From NCBI GenBank assembly GCA_021234155.1, contig JAJEKV010000010.1:10464511-10528510 (forward strand): a stretch of DNA of 64,000 bases, read 5' to 3'. This DNA comes from Isoetes taiwanensis (Eukaryota > Streptophyta > Lycopodiopsida > Isoetales > Isoetaceae). Both the position numbers and the translations under genes were made by a program. Every line of letters starts with the position of its first letter. Positions within the stretch are counted from its first letter, which is position 1. The notes beneath the pieces were generated by a model. That model had not been told where the DNA came from, searched no databases, and saw only the letters and a list, made by a program, of their open reading frames with translations. This document shows positions 22,096 through 32,790 of the stretch, in pieces.

Positions 22096-25000
22096 CTAAC
22101 CACCTGGCAAATCGGGGTCGACCAGGTCGGAGACGACTCGCCCATCAAACTCCTTCATAAACTCTGGGTATTGCTTCTCCAAATCTTGCTTCAATACCCA
22201 TGTCGCATCTTCCACGGGTAAGTGCTTCCACTTAACCAGATATTGGAGGAATTGAGACCTCCTAGTCTTCTTGAATGACTTATCAAGAAGTAACTCATGC
22301 ACTATTTCTACTTGCTCCTCCGTCATTTCCAACAAAGTTGGAGTATCCAAAACCTCCTCAGGGTTAGGATTGTGCCTCTTTAATAAACTTACGTGGAAGA
22401 CCTTGTGAACCTTGAGATGGGCCGGAAGATCCAACTTGTAGGCTTGAGAGCCCACTCTCTCCAAAATCTTGAACGGACCAGCCCACCTAGGGGCAAGCTT
22501 CTTACAACTCCCAATCCGCAACTTTGCTTGCTTCACCTTGATCTTCAACCAAACGCTATCGCCTACCTTGAACTCACTTACGGTCCTGTGCTTGTCGGCT
22601 ACACTCTTCTGCCGACTTCTTGCTGCCAATAAGTAACCCCTTACTTCTTCCACTAGCTGCTGCATATCCCCTAACATCTGCTGGGATACTTCCACCTTCG
22701 ACACAGGATTGTGCCAGGTATCCGGGGTTAAGCACTGGTACCCGTAATTTACCATGAAAGGAGACATCTGAGATGACTCCTGCTTGGCACTATTGTAGGT
22801 GAATTCCACCAAGTGGATATACTCATCCCACTTGGACTGCTTGTTCCACACATAACTTCGAAGCATATCTTCAATGATCCGATTCGTCCTTTCCGTCTGG
22901 CCATCTGTTTGGGGATGATATGCCGTGCTCATGGAGAGCTTCGTCTGAATGGTGCTAAAGAGATCCTGCCAAAAGGCACTCATAAACTTAGAATCTCTAT
23001 CAGATATTATCTCCCGAGGCATGCCATGGAGTCTAAAAATCTCCCTTACAAATAACTTGGCAGTATCTAATGCGGTGTCAGTAGTCTTGCAAGGCACAAA
23101 ATGTGCCATCTTAGATAACTTGTCTATGACAACCATCAATGCATCCTTGCCTCGAAGAGTTCTAGGGAGACCTGTAATGAAATCCATGCTTATGACCTCC
23201 CACTTCGCATTTGGCACCCCCAATGGCTCTAAAGCACCTGGAATCCGAAGTTGCTCCGCCTTGGTCTACTGACATAACTGGCAATCCCGAATATATACAG
23301 CTATCTGTCTCTTCATTCCTGGCCAGAAGTAGCTACTTCGAATCTTGAAATAGGTCTTCATGAAGCCAGCATGCCCTGCTATTGGGCTGTTATGTGTGTC
23401 ATGAAGAATTAACTTCCTTACCCCTGATGATTCGGGCACACACAACTTATGCTTGTGATACAACAGGTTGCCTTCCTTCTTATAATGCTTGAAGGCTTCC
23501 CGCTCCTTATCTGTTCTGGCTTCCTTGGAAAGGCTTTCCCATACCTCCTTGAAGTCCACATCTGTTGGCAAGGACTCCTCAATCTTCTTGCCAAACTCAC
23601 TCGAAAGAGTGGAAATCGCATTACAATGCGTCCTTGTCTGAAATGGTCTCCTGGAGAGGGCATCTGCTACAACATTAAGCTTGCCGGGCTTATATACAAT
23701 GTCAAAATCGTACTCCTCAAGGAATTCCATCCACCTCCTTTGCCTTAAGTTGAGGAGTGGCTGGGTGAAAAGATACTAAAGACTCTGGTGATCAGTATCT
23801 AACTGAAACTTCCTTCCCAGCAAATAATGCCTCCATATCCTCAATGCCCTGACAATGGCTAGCAGCTCCTGATCATGGGTTGGGTAGCGTTGCTCGGCAT
23901 CGTTCATCTTCTTCGAGTCGTAGGCGACTACCCTTCCTTCTTGCATCAAGACTGCTCCTGTTGCTATCTTACTTGCATCTGTTGCTACCAACTTATCTTT
24001 ACTCGGATCCGGGAGAACAAGCACTGGTGCTGTTGTTAAGGCCTCCTTAAGCTTCTCGAAGGAAGCTTGGACTTTCTCTAACCAATGACTAGTCCAATCC
24101 TTAATCTTCTTGGCCTTGGTGAGGTCCGACAGAGGGGACGCCCACTTAGCAAAGTCCTTGACAAACTTTCTGTAATATCCCGCCAATCCGAGAAAGCTTC
24201 TTACTTCTGCCACATTTCTTGGAGCTGGCCAATCAACTATTGCCTCAATCTTAGATGGATCTGTGGAGATTCCCTCGGATGTTACTACGTGCCCCAAATA
24301 TTCCACTCGGCCTGTTGCGAAGTGGCACTTGGAAAGCTTCCCATACAACCGATGACGTCTCAACTTTTCCAACACTTTCCTGAGATGCTGACAATGCTCC
24401 TCAATAGACTTGCTGTAGACTAGAATATCGTCGAAGAAGACAATAACAAACTCATCCAAGAAGTCTCTGAAGATGTCGTTCATGAGGCGCATAAACGTTG
24501 CTGGAGCGTTCGATAGTCCAAAGGGCATTACTGTAAACTCAAAATGACCATACCGCGTTCTGAAAACGGTCTTATGGATATCCTCTTCTTTTATTCTTAT
24601 CTGATGGTATCCTGACCTCAAATCAATTTTAGAGAATACCTTTGCTCCTTGTAACTGGTCCATTAGGTCATCTGCCCTTGGTAATGCATACTTGTTCTTT
24701 ATCGTCTGCTTATTGAGCTGGCGATAGTCTATGCACATTCTTAAGCTCCCATCTTTCTTCTTCACAAAGAGTATAGGTGCTCCGAAAGGAGACACACTTG
24801 CTCTTATAAAGTCCAACTCAAGCAATTCCTGAAGCTGCTTCTTGAGCTCAATCAATTCTGGGGTGCTCATTCTATATGGCACCTTACTGGTAGGCTTCGC
24901 ATCCGGAGCCAACGTGATCTCACATTCCACACCCCTATAAGGTGGCAGCTGCCGGATTTCATCCGGAAATACATCCTTGAACTCTGAAATAAGCCTCGCT

Positions 25001-26814
25001 ATCTGCTTGGGCAATTGATTCCCCTTTGGGTCACTTCCATCCTGCTTGCCTGGCTCGACTGATTCCATCCTTAAGATGTAGTCCACCTTATTCCTTTCTA
25101 TACTCTTCCTTAGCTGCTTCAAGGAAATACACTGCATGGGAGAAGCTACCTTCTTACCTTTGACTATCAACTTGTTGCCGTCCGGTGCCGTCATGGTAAC
25201 TTCGTTCCGGTCACAATCAATCACTGCTTTAGCTGGCTTCAAGAATTCCATCCCCACAATAAGATCATACCTTCCGATATCCATGACTTCCGCCCCCATC
25301 GGCCACTTAGCCCCACTAAGGTCTATGTCAAAGATGATCCTCCTCCCCTTAGTGTGCCGAATGGCGCCGTTTGCCATAGCCACTGGCCTTGGCTTAGACT
25401 TCAATACCTTATTCTTCATTAGAGCAGCCAACCTAGGAGATGCAAAATTGTGAGAGCTACCTGTATCTATGAGGACTACATATGGGTTACTATCTATGAT
25501 CCCATCAGCCGCGATGACAGTCGACTGATTGTCAATATCACCTGTCTCAATGTTTGCACATATGTGGCACTCACCATCTATGAAGTCCTGGGCCTCCTGC
25601 TGGTCGTCGTCCTCGTCCGCTTCTGTTGGGGAGTCCCAATCCATAAGTTCTGCCAAGGCTGACTGCATGACGAATGGACAATCATGTGTTCGGTGCCCTG
25701 GCTGGAAGCACCTGAAGCATAACTTTTTCTCAATGCACTCATGTCTCTTCTCCTTCGGCAGACTGTCTAGGAGACGCTTAAGAGCACTGCCCCCTGATGC
25801 ATTCTGTGGCTTACGGTCCCCAAAAGCTTTGTTCTGACTCTTACCTTGCTGCTGACCTCCTGATGGTGTAGCTGCTGATTGCTTACCCTGATATTGCCCC
25901 TGATACTGCCCTGAACTCTTACCCCTGAAAGTTGACTGCTTCTCTGCTGGAGTTGCTGGTGCCTCCTCCAAACTTATAGCTTTATCTTCGGCCTCTGCAA
26001 CTGACCTTGGGTTGATTGCTCTAACAAGCCTCTTGATGTTGCTGTTCAACCCCTCAATGTAGGTATCCACTGCTTGCCTTTCTGAGACTCCAGGAACATG
26101 CAGCCTGAGCCTCATGAATTCTTCGGTATACTTAGCCACTGATAAGCTACCCTGATTCAACCTGTAAAACTGCTGGATCTGTCTACTAGTATGAGACCTA
26201 GGCACATAGTGCTTGCGGAAAGCCTTGCTGAAGGTCTTAAACCTGCAATTGTTCCTCTTCAGCTTGTTGGACTTAGCATATCCCTTCCACCAGATCCTTG
26301 CTGGTCCAATAAGGTTAGCTGTAGCAACTTTCCCTATGTCCTTGTCTTTCATACCGTAGGAGTTGCCAAATTCTTCCATTTCATCAAGCCTTGCTTCAGC
26401 CTCCATGCCTGACCTGTCTTTCCCCGAGAACTGGCCTAGCTTCCTTGTCTTCCATACGTTGCTCATAGCACTATCCACCTTTTTCTGATAGTCATCTGTC
26501 TTTCTTGCTCTTTTCCTTGCTTTAGGTGTGCCAGACTGACTGTCGGAGCTAGAGCTGTCCTCACTGGAAGAACTGTCTGATGAGCTGGAGCTAGATGATG
26601 ATGGACTCCTGGTTTTCCTCTTCCTTCTCCTATCCCTGACGTTCCCCTGGTTGCCCTCCCCTTCCTGCTGAGGGACTTCGTCACCACCCGGAAAACAAGG
26701 TGGAGGTAGAGGACCATCTTCCTGCTCATTCATCAGAGGTGCCGCCCAGTTGATGAGGTTTTGCATCTGGTTCCTCATCTGCACCAGCCTTGCATTGATT
26801 GCCTCTGGTGACAT
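22096..26814 (-). pseudogene. gag-pol polyprotein with chromodomain (two amber codons)
   Basis: One frame from ATG 26814 to the stop at 22096, interrupted only by TAG at 23776-23778 and TAG at 23266-23268. Order: Ser-rich Gag N terminus, Gag capsid region, zinc knuckle [14 protein letters not shown] (~370), aspartic protease [11 protein letters not shown] (~450), reverse transcriptase with FFDDILVYS (~790), RNase H ([18 protein letters not shown]), integrase zinc finger (H-H-C-C ending CQLCQ), DDE core (MDFITGLP; ISDRDSKF; YHPQTDGQTERTNRI), and a chromodomain (FLQYLVKWKHLPVEDATWV). This places it among plant chromoviruses. The frame is open for about 25 codons upstream of ATG 26814 without another ATG, so a spliced start is possible. 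Both stops sit where Gln or Lys is usual. Confidence 0.94.
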
Positions 26815-27301
26815 ATCCTGCTCAAAATCTTCTTGTTCTCTGCCAAACAAGTTCCTTGGTACCCAATTGCGTGGTCGGTGCTGGTCTTGAGATCCTGCAC
26901 TTGAGTTCCTTGCTGCAAGGTTTGATCATCAATACATGTTATTTGGGTTAGATGTTGATCAATCTTACTTGTAATTGAATTATCTTTAATTATAAGGAAA
27001 TCATACAAAGCCTTACATTTGCAAAACAGTTTAATAGCCATTAATACATAAGGGTTACATTATAAGGTAGATATGTTTAGCATAATGGGTACAAGAAATC
27101 ATTTAGCACAAAACTTAAGAAATTTTTACAACTATTCAATGGCCTCCCGAAAGCCTGAAGAAGTTCTTGACATCCCTGAATCGGAGGCCTTTGCCGAGGT
27201 TGCGCAAGATGTTCCTTGTCGATCTTCCTTCAAGTGCTCATGCCATCTCCGGTTCCGGAAGTTCTGGTGCTGTTGCTGCTACCACTGAAAGTGTTGCATC
27301 C
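26815..27301. other. Spacer between gag and the upstream ORF
   Basis: No convincing gene. On the minus strand a CCTTGCAG acceptor-like site near 26917 precedes the open extension of gag, so splicing from an upstream donor is conceivable. Confidence 0.4.
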
Positions 27302-28666
27302 CTAAGGTGCCCTCTCGCAAAGTCGAGGCAATGGAGCGCGACTGCCCTGTTGAAAAGAATGATGTGATCGGCATGGGCGTATATCTTCGAATGCTGCCCG
27401 AAGCCCGAGAGTGCTATGAGAAGTGCCACGGATTCTTCCCCCCCTTGGGCTGAACTCCTTGTGAAAGACTATCATTTGCCCTTGGCTGAGGGCTGGAAGA
27501 TAGTAGCGAAGTGTCGTGCCCTTCCCTACGCCTCGCGATCCAGTGCCCTTCCTTTGAGCTGCTTCGCCGTAAGCATCCACTGCCATAAGATCTTCGTGAT
27601 CTCTCCACATGCTGGTTGCGTTGTCCAAGTTGATGCTGCTGGACCCTTCCCTCATGCTCCTGGCTCGAACTGGTCGGCTTGAGCTTGGGCCCCTCCCTGG
27701 TTTGTAGAGTGTGCTCTGTATCTGCTGGAACTCCTCCTCTGAGATGATAGATTCCTGCTGTCGATAGATCTCCCTTATCTGCTGATAGGCTGCTATATCC
27801 GACATTGTCTCCCCCCCGTAAGAGTGTCTCTCCGCCAGCTCCCTTGGAATCTCCTGGTATGAGTAGTCGATGAAGTCTGTGCTCTTCCCGTGTGCTATCA
27901 TGCCCAAGAGCTCGTTGATTCGAAGACCCTGTTCCTGGCAATACGACAAGTTGAGGATGTCGTTTGCAAAAATGTACTCCTCCCCGTCGATGACTATCGG
28001 TGACAGAGCTGTGATGCCGACCGGTGGCTCGGTGGCTCTCCTCATGTCGTCGTCGTGTCTCGACATGTACCTCTGCATCCTTGTTGCCTCCCTGTTCTCC
28101 CATTCTGCGTTTTGCTCCCCTAGCTGTTCGTAGTCTTCATGAATCTGCAGAGATGGTGCCCCTGACGTCGTGCCATAGTATTCGTAGGCGGAGGACTCTA
28201 TATTCAGGATTTGATCCTGGGCCCTACGGGTATCAAGTGGCGCTAAGTCTAAGGGCTGAACAGAGGGTTCCCCTACTTTGTTGATTGATTTATAGTGCAT
28301 GAAAAGGGCAAGGGCTGTCTGAGACGAAAGGTACCTATGCCTATTGTGTCTGCAGGTCATGTAATCGGGCATGGTCCTGGTCCTATCCCATAGCTGCTTC
28401 TTGCCTTTGGATCCTGCCAACTCTCGACCTAAGGCTTGGGTAAGTGTCTCAAGAGAAACCCAATTCCCTCCCCTAGGAGGCAGTCTAACTTCCCAAGGCA
28501 GGACCTGCTGGTCATATTGGCACATGATGTCCGTGTAGTAGGGTGTTCTAGTCAAAGTTGCATGAAGATCAAACAAGTGGTCAAACACAGAGAAGGCTTG
28601 ATCTATAGGAAGCTGATGGATGTGGCTGGCAGCATTGTACCATCTCTCAAAGTTGCTGGGCGCCAT
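27302..28666 (-). CDS. Unrecognised retroelement ORF, 454 codons
   Basis: An uninterrupted frame from ATG 28666 (MAPSNFERWYNAASHIHQ) to the stop at 27302, within the chromovirus and on the same strand as gag-pol. I recognise no domain. The first ~140 residues are mixed and look globular, with several Trp, His and Cys. The middle (about 165-330) is acidic and probably helical (QNAEWENREATRMQRYMSR; ELLGMIAHGKSTDFIDY; IREIYRQQESIISEEEFQQI). The last ~120 are basic and Gly/Ser/Arg-rich. It stays open while pol carries two stops. It could be an extra structural or accessory protein, or a captured host gene. The in-frame TTG further upstream (28699) is a less likely start. Another overlapping frame (27414-28103) is treated as a shadow. 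Confidence 0.65.
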   Translation of the reverse strand: MAPSNFERWYNAASHIHQLPIDQAFSVFDHLFDLHATLTRTPYYTDIMCQYDQQVLPWEVRLPPRGGNWVSLETLTQALGRELAGSKGKKQLWDRTRTMPDYMTCRHNRHRYLSSQTALALFMHYKSINKVGEPSVQPLDLAPLDTRRAQDQILNIESSAYEYYGTTSGAPSLQIHEDYEQLGEQNAEWENREATRMQRYMSRHDDDMRRATEPPVGITALSPIVIDGEEYIFANDILNLSYCQEQGLRINELLGMIAHGKSTDFIDYSYQEIPRELAERHSYGGETMSDIAAYQQIREIYRQQESIISEEEFQQIQSTLYKPGRGPSSSRPVRARSMREGSSSINLDNATSMWRDHEDLMAVDAYGEAAQRKGTGSRGVGKGTTLRYYLPALSQGQMIVFHKEFSPRGGRIRGTSHSTLGLRAAFEDIRPCRSHHSFQQGSRAPLPRLCERAP

Positions 28667-29468
28667 TGAACAGGAAAGGGTGTAGAAAATGGCTTGCAAG
28701 GATGAGTGGAGGATCAGAAAATCGCCTAAGGGGTTGGGAGCAGATCTGTAGAAGGAAAAATGACAAATGAGGCCTCTTTTTATAGACTATGGGTGACCTC
28801 GGGGTTCGTCCAAAAAGGTACCTACCTAAGACGGCCTTGGTTCTATGGCTCTGGGTGTCCAAATGAACTACCATGAAGTGCAAACTTAAGCAAAACAAAG
28901 CAAGAAACACTACATGGCAATTTGTTGGGTCAAATTTGGCTAATTTGGGTCAAAATGGGCTGATCCGGGTGAATCCGCGCGGATGGCCTCCGCGTCGCGG
29001 ACGCAGACGCGTTTGGCGCGGTCTCACCCGGTTGGCCTATTTTGGGCCAATTTTTGGTCAATTCAGGGAATTTGGAGATGCTAATATGGCTAATTGGGCC
29101 GATTCTAACCTATCTAGCAACTTATTTTGAGCAAAACTGACATCTAAAAGCATGAATTTGGGCCCAGTCGGGTGAATCCACGCGAAACGCGCCCGCGTCG
29201 GGGACGCAGAGGCCCTAGGCGCGGTCTCACCCGGTTGGACCAAATTTTTGCATTTTTGATGATTTTTTTGCCAAAATTTTGTTGTAGTCATGATTTCTAG
29301 GATATTTCTGAGGGTACTATGAAGAATTCAACTACAATTGGGTTCTATTTCCTAAATTTCAAGCATACAACATTTTTCTAATTATAGAGGAAAATAACTT
29401 TTATATTAATAAGAAACACAGTTACATGAAAATTTAACTTTTCTAACAAAATTTACAAAATTGAGGGC
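28667..29468. other. Spacer with a duplicated GC-rich motif, between the two extra ORFs
   Basis: Two copies of an ~85-bp GC-rich segment occur at about 28960-29045 and 29163-29246, sharing GGGTGAATCC, GACGCAGA and GCGCGGTCTCACCCGGTTGG. No coding frame is supported. It could hold an internal promoter or splice signals for the downstream ORFs (inference). Confidence 0.55.
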
Positions 29469-30563
29469 CTAGGGCCTCTCTCTGCGAATCCTCCGTGCTA
29501 AGTGAATATCCTTTGGCATAAGGGTAACTCTCTTAGCATGGATGGCACAGAGATTCCCTTCCTCGAAGAGCTGCACCAGCTCTGCTTCGGCTGCCTCCTG
29601 CAGGGCCTGGGTCATCAGAGGGGTAACCCTGTAATCGGTCCGGAACTGCTGCATGACCTCTCTAAGGAGACGCTCGAAGGGCGCCTTCCTTATCAGGAGA
29701 TTCGTGCACATTTGAAAGTGCTTTATCTCCCTAAACACCCGGGCGTACGTACTGTTCGGCCCGTGGTGAACCCTTTTGGGTTTTTCCGGCCTAGGTGGGG
29801 GTGGCTTGGGCTGATTTTTCTTCGGCCTGCCGCCCTCCACAACTCGCTGCACCTCCTGGCGGCAGTACCACTCATTGTACCTCGTCCAACGACGGAGGTA
29901 CTCCTTGTACGCCGCCATCTTCCGCTTGAACTCGCGGTCCTGTCGGAGCGCGAATGCCCGCTCCCCTACCTTTTGCTTCTTCACCACCTTAGGTGGCTCC
30001 GGCCACTTAGGGTAGGGTGGCCTCGCATCGGGGTCCTGCTGCTGCTCCTCCTCTTCTCCATTACCGCCCTCTTGCGCCTCCTCCTCCTCACGAGGCTCCT
30101 CAATAACGATGGTCCGGCGAGGGCCATCGTTCCTCCTTTTGGTCCGCCTTTCCCGCTCCCTCTGCTCCCTCTCCCGCTCCCGCTTCTTCCTGGCGGCCCT
30201 CTCCTCTGGCCACTCCGTGACCTTTTCCTTCCCCTTCTTTTTGGGCACTGAAGGGCCCGCTTCTTCGGTCTGGTGGTGCTGCTCCTCCACCTGTTCTTCA
30301 AGTTGCTCTTCCACCTCGGTGTCCGATGCCCTGAAGTGGCGAGACTCATCCGTTCTCTGCGTGCCTCCTGATAACGAGCTGCTGCTGGGGCTCTCCTCGG
30401 CATCATGGAAGGAGTCTTCGCTGCTGCTGCTGGGGGACTCCTCGTCGCCTGGCTTCGGCTGAAGGTGCTCAGGGACCTTCTTGAAGTGCCGCCCTGCTGC
30501 CTGCGCCATGGAGAGGGTGGGTCTAGGCCCAGGCTTCCTGTAGGTTTGTTTGGTGCGAGCCAT
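29469..30563 (-). CDS. Histone H3-like protein encoded by the retrotransposon
   Basis: An intact 364-residue frame starting [15 protein letters not shown], matching the first six residues of H3 exactly and keeping R8 and K9. Residues ~40-100 are Ser/Glu-rich and acidic, ~108-150 a highly charged Arg/Lys/Glu coil, ~150-180 acidic, ~200-240 probably helical. From ~273 to 364 a complete H3 fold follows: [82 protein letters not shown]. Residues equivalent to H3 R63, R69, R72, R83, C110, H113, K115, R116, T118 and D123 are kept. The loop-1 length is that of canonical H3, so it is not a CENH3. There are no stops or frameshifts, although pol has two. It lies between the 5' LTR and gag on the same strand. 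Confidence 0.93.
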   Translation of the reverse strand: MARTKQTYRKPGPRPTLSMAQAAGRHFKKVPEHLQPKPGDEESPSSSSEDSFHDAEESPSSSSLSGGTQRTDESRHFRASDTEVEEQLEEQVEEQHHQTEEAGPSVPKKKGKEKVTEWPEERAARKKREREREQRERERRTKRRNDGPRRTIVIEEPREEEEAQEGGNGEEEEQQQDPDARPPYPKWPEPPKVVKKQKVGERAFALRQDREFKRKMAAYKEYLRRWTRYNEWYCRQEVQRVVEGGRPKKNQPKPPPPRPEKPKRVHHGPNSTYARVFREIKHFQMCTNLLIRKAPFERLLREVMQQFRTDYRVTPLMTQALQEAAEAELVQLFEEGNLCAIHAKRVTLMPKDIHLARRIRRERP

Positions 30564-31126
30564 ATCTTATGGTTCAGAAAATGGGTGACGAAAGGCTGAG
30601 CAAGAGAGAGGTGGAGGTGAAAGGTTGGAGAGAGAGAATGAGGTGTCAGATATTTAAAAAGGAGGGTCCCTAGGAATATTCTCCTACCATAAATACCCCT
30701 ATTTATTAGCCCCCCTTATTAATTACACCATATTTAGTAATTATTTAATTATTAACGTATATATTAAACCTATATTAATTGATATTATACCTTTAATTTT
30801 CGAATTTTTCTAATGGTTTGAGGTGCTAATTATGGATTTGCACCATTTTTCACCTGGGTCTCCGATTGGCATGATTCTTCGACCCATTTTAGGTGAAATT
30901 TGATGCAGATGCATAATTTTCACTTCAAATTTACTAGAAGATGAATTTGACTCACTCATTCCTTCGTCTAACACTTGGCCTAAATCCTGACCCACTACCT
31001 AGGAGAAAAATTTTTCCCCCATTTTCGCGGTTCAATGGTGGAAATGTTTATTTCACACCCCTATAGGCCTGTTAGACTACTTTCATGGTTATGGTCAGTG
31101 CTAGTCCTTGGTCAACCAAGAACATC
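30564..31126. other. 5' untranslated leader of the chromovirus
   Basis: About 560 bp between the primer binding site and the H3-like start, AT-rich around 30650-30830. No other ORF is supported. Confidence 0.6.
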
Positions 31127-31138
31127 GCCTCGATACCA
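31127..31138 (-). other. Primer binding site of the chromovirus
   Basis: Minus strand TGGTATCGAGGC, one base inside the 5' LTR. It resembles the initiator-tRNA-Met-complementary PBS (TGGTATCAGAGC) of plant retrotransposons with a few changes. Confidence 0.8.
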
Positions 31139-31139
31139 T

Positions 31140-32790
31140 TGTGACGCCCCCGCTAAACATACGGCCCCCAGTACACTCGGCAGCAGAAATCCCCGTCCGC
31201 TCAACAACCGCACGCGGGGCCCTTCGTCTACCCCGCACTCTGAGGTGATCCCTAGTGCGGGGAGGGAACACGAAGGTGTCTTGCGCGCCCTTCCCCTATG
31301 GGCTCCTATAACAGCGGAAGCGATAACACGTCAGAACTAGCATCAAACATATACAAATACTACCTCGAAGGGTAGTGCATCACACATATACCAATGCAGA
31401 GATGATAATCACGAACCATAAAACATGAGAGCTCCTACCCCGCTCCGACTTCGTAAGGAGGATGACTGACCAGCTAGGCCTCAAGATAGAGCAGACCGAG
31501 TCATGGCAATGGCGGTGGGGGCCGCATAGAACAATGGCTAGGGTTGACCACTCCATCCGCCCCTCCTCCCTGCATACTTTGCGGATGGGCTAACTCGTGC
31601 TCGCATGACTCTAGCCTTCCTGATCGCAATCCCATGGCATCACCCATCGGGACTACTCCAAAGTTGCATCTCCCTAGTCCGGGATGAGGCGGAAGGGGTT
31701 GCATCTCCCCTTCCCAGGGTCTAGAGGTTCCGTGGGCGGCTAGAGAATCGTGGCGACACACGATTCGTACCCGACTTAACCCCCCAAAACGAGAGCCAAG
31801 CCAACACTTGCAGCTCTCGAGAGGCAGGGCGACACCATTGCCCCAGGAGGTGTCGGACCCATGCTCGGCCCACACGAAGTGACCGACCATAAGCCTAGCT
31901 CACTATGGGATCCCCCGAAGCCCCCACTCGGCAGGGATCCTCCCTCCACATTCCCTCTAGCCCCGTTGTATGGTGCTGAGTCATATCATAGCCTCAATAG
32001 CCTGGTGGGCTCCTATGCACAGGCCGCAACTAATAGGAACTAAGGGATCTACTCTAGGAGCATACTACATATGGCCCTAGGTCTCTACCCCCCTTCCCAA
32101 TACAAGAGGAGCAAACATGATCAACCATCATCACATAATCATCACATCATGAAAATAATCATAAGAAGAACATCTTAACCTAATCATACAAATCTAACTA
32201 ATGGTTAGGGTTCATTGATTAGGGTTCAAGATGTTGAATACGGGTTCTAGGATGGCTCTACTTAAGATACAAGATACTAGCATATCTGGAATACTACTTC
32301 CAGATAAGCTAGCACAACTACTACTCTACATACCTGCTCCTGAAGCTCTCCCTCCAGATCCGTGTGCCTCCATGGTCTTCGACTCACGAGATGCTGCTCC
32401 TACTCCAAGAACGAGTCTACCCTGCTGGGGCTGCTGCACCAGCCTATGCCACAACAAACGATGTTCGAAACGGGGTTTCGAACGAGTAGGTGAGTCTCTG
32501 GGTGCTAGGGCTGGAAAGAGGCCTAGGGTTAGGGTTTAGGCCTATATAAGTTAGGTCCACCTAGGATGCCACGTGGCACCAATCGGGTGAGTCCTGTGTG
32601 GCGGGTGCCCCCAATAGGTTAAGGCCACGTGGATAATGGTCTAACCTATGGTTGGCTAAGTTATGAGAATAACTTGGCCATGCCCCCTAGTGCCACAATC
32701 TATGGTATACAAGGCTATGAAGATAGACTTGTATAGTGACGGATCCAGGAATATACGTATTTATGGCGTATATTCCCCTGGACCGTCACA
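31140..32790 (-). repeat. 5' LTR of the chromovirus, 1651 bp
   Basis: Bounded by TGTGACG at 31140 and CGTCACA at 32790, a 7-bp terminal inverted repeat with the usual TG...CA ends. It is complete, unlike its partner at 19637. Confidence 0.94.
32524..32550 (-). promoter_or_regulatory. Probable LTR promoter: TATA box plus telo-box
   Basis: On the minus strand CTTATATAGG (32541-32550) is followed a few bases later by AAACCCTAACCCTA (32524-32537), a telo-box-like motif common in plant promoters and leaders. The same arrangement is in the other LTR at 20980-21006. In the 5' LTR it would drive the H3-like and gag-pol transcript. This is inference from motif order. Confidence 0.5.

Larger units (their letters stand above)
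19637..32790 (-). mobile_element. Ty3/gypsy chromovirus with histone H3-like ORF, 13.15 kb
   Basis: An LTR retrotransposon on the minus strand: 5' LTR (31140-32790), PBS, H3-like ORF, a 454-codon ORF, gag-pol with chromodomain, PPT, 3' LTR (19637-21246). It splits repeat R1; the uninterrupted paralogues at 34190 and 39610 show the empty site TTTGACCATGATGGACT. The right junction is clean (LTR end ...CGTCACA, then GATGGACTCG). At the left junction the outermost ~43 bp of the LTR and any target duplication are missing, so a small deletion occurred after insertion. The LTRs remain very similar, so the insertion is fairly recent. Confidence 0.95.

Noticed and set aside
27414-28103. Second open frame (229 codons) overlapping the 454-codon ORF
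   Set aside because: Basic, Gly/Arg/Ser-rich composition expected from an out-of-frame read, fully inside the longer ORF, with no start context.
29469-30563. Interpretation of the H3-like ORF as a centromeric H3 (CENH3)
   Set aside because: Loop 1 has the canonical H3 length, the core keeps canonical residues, and the tip is exact H3; a CENH3 would have a longer loop 1 and a divergent tip.
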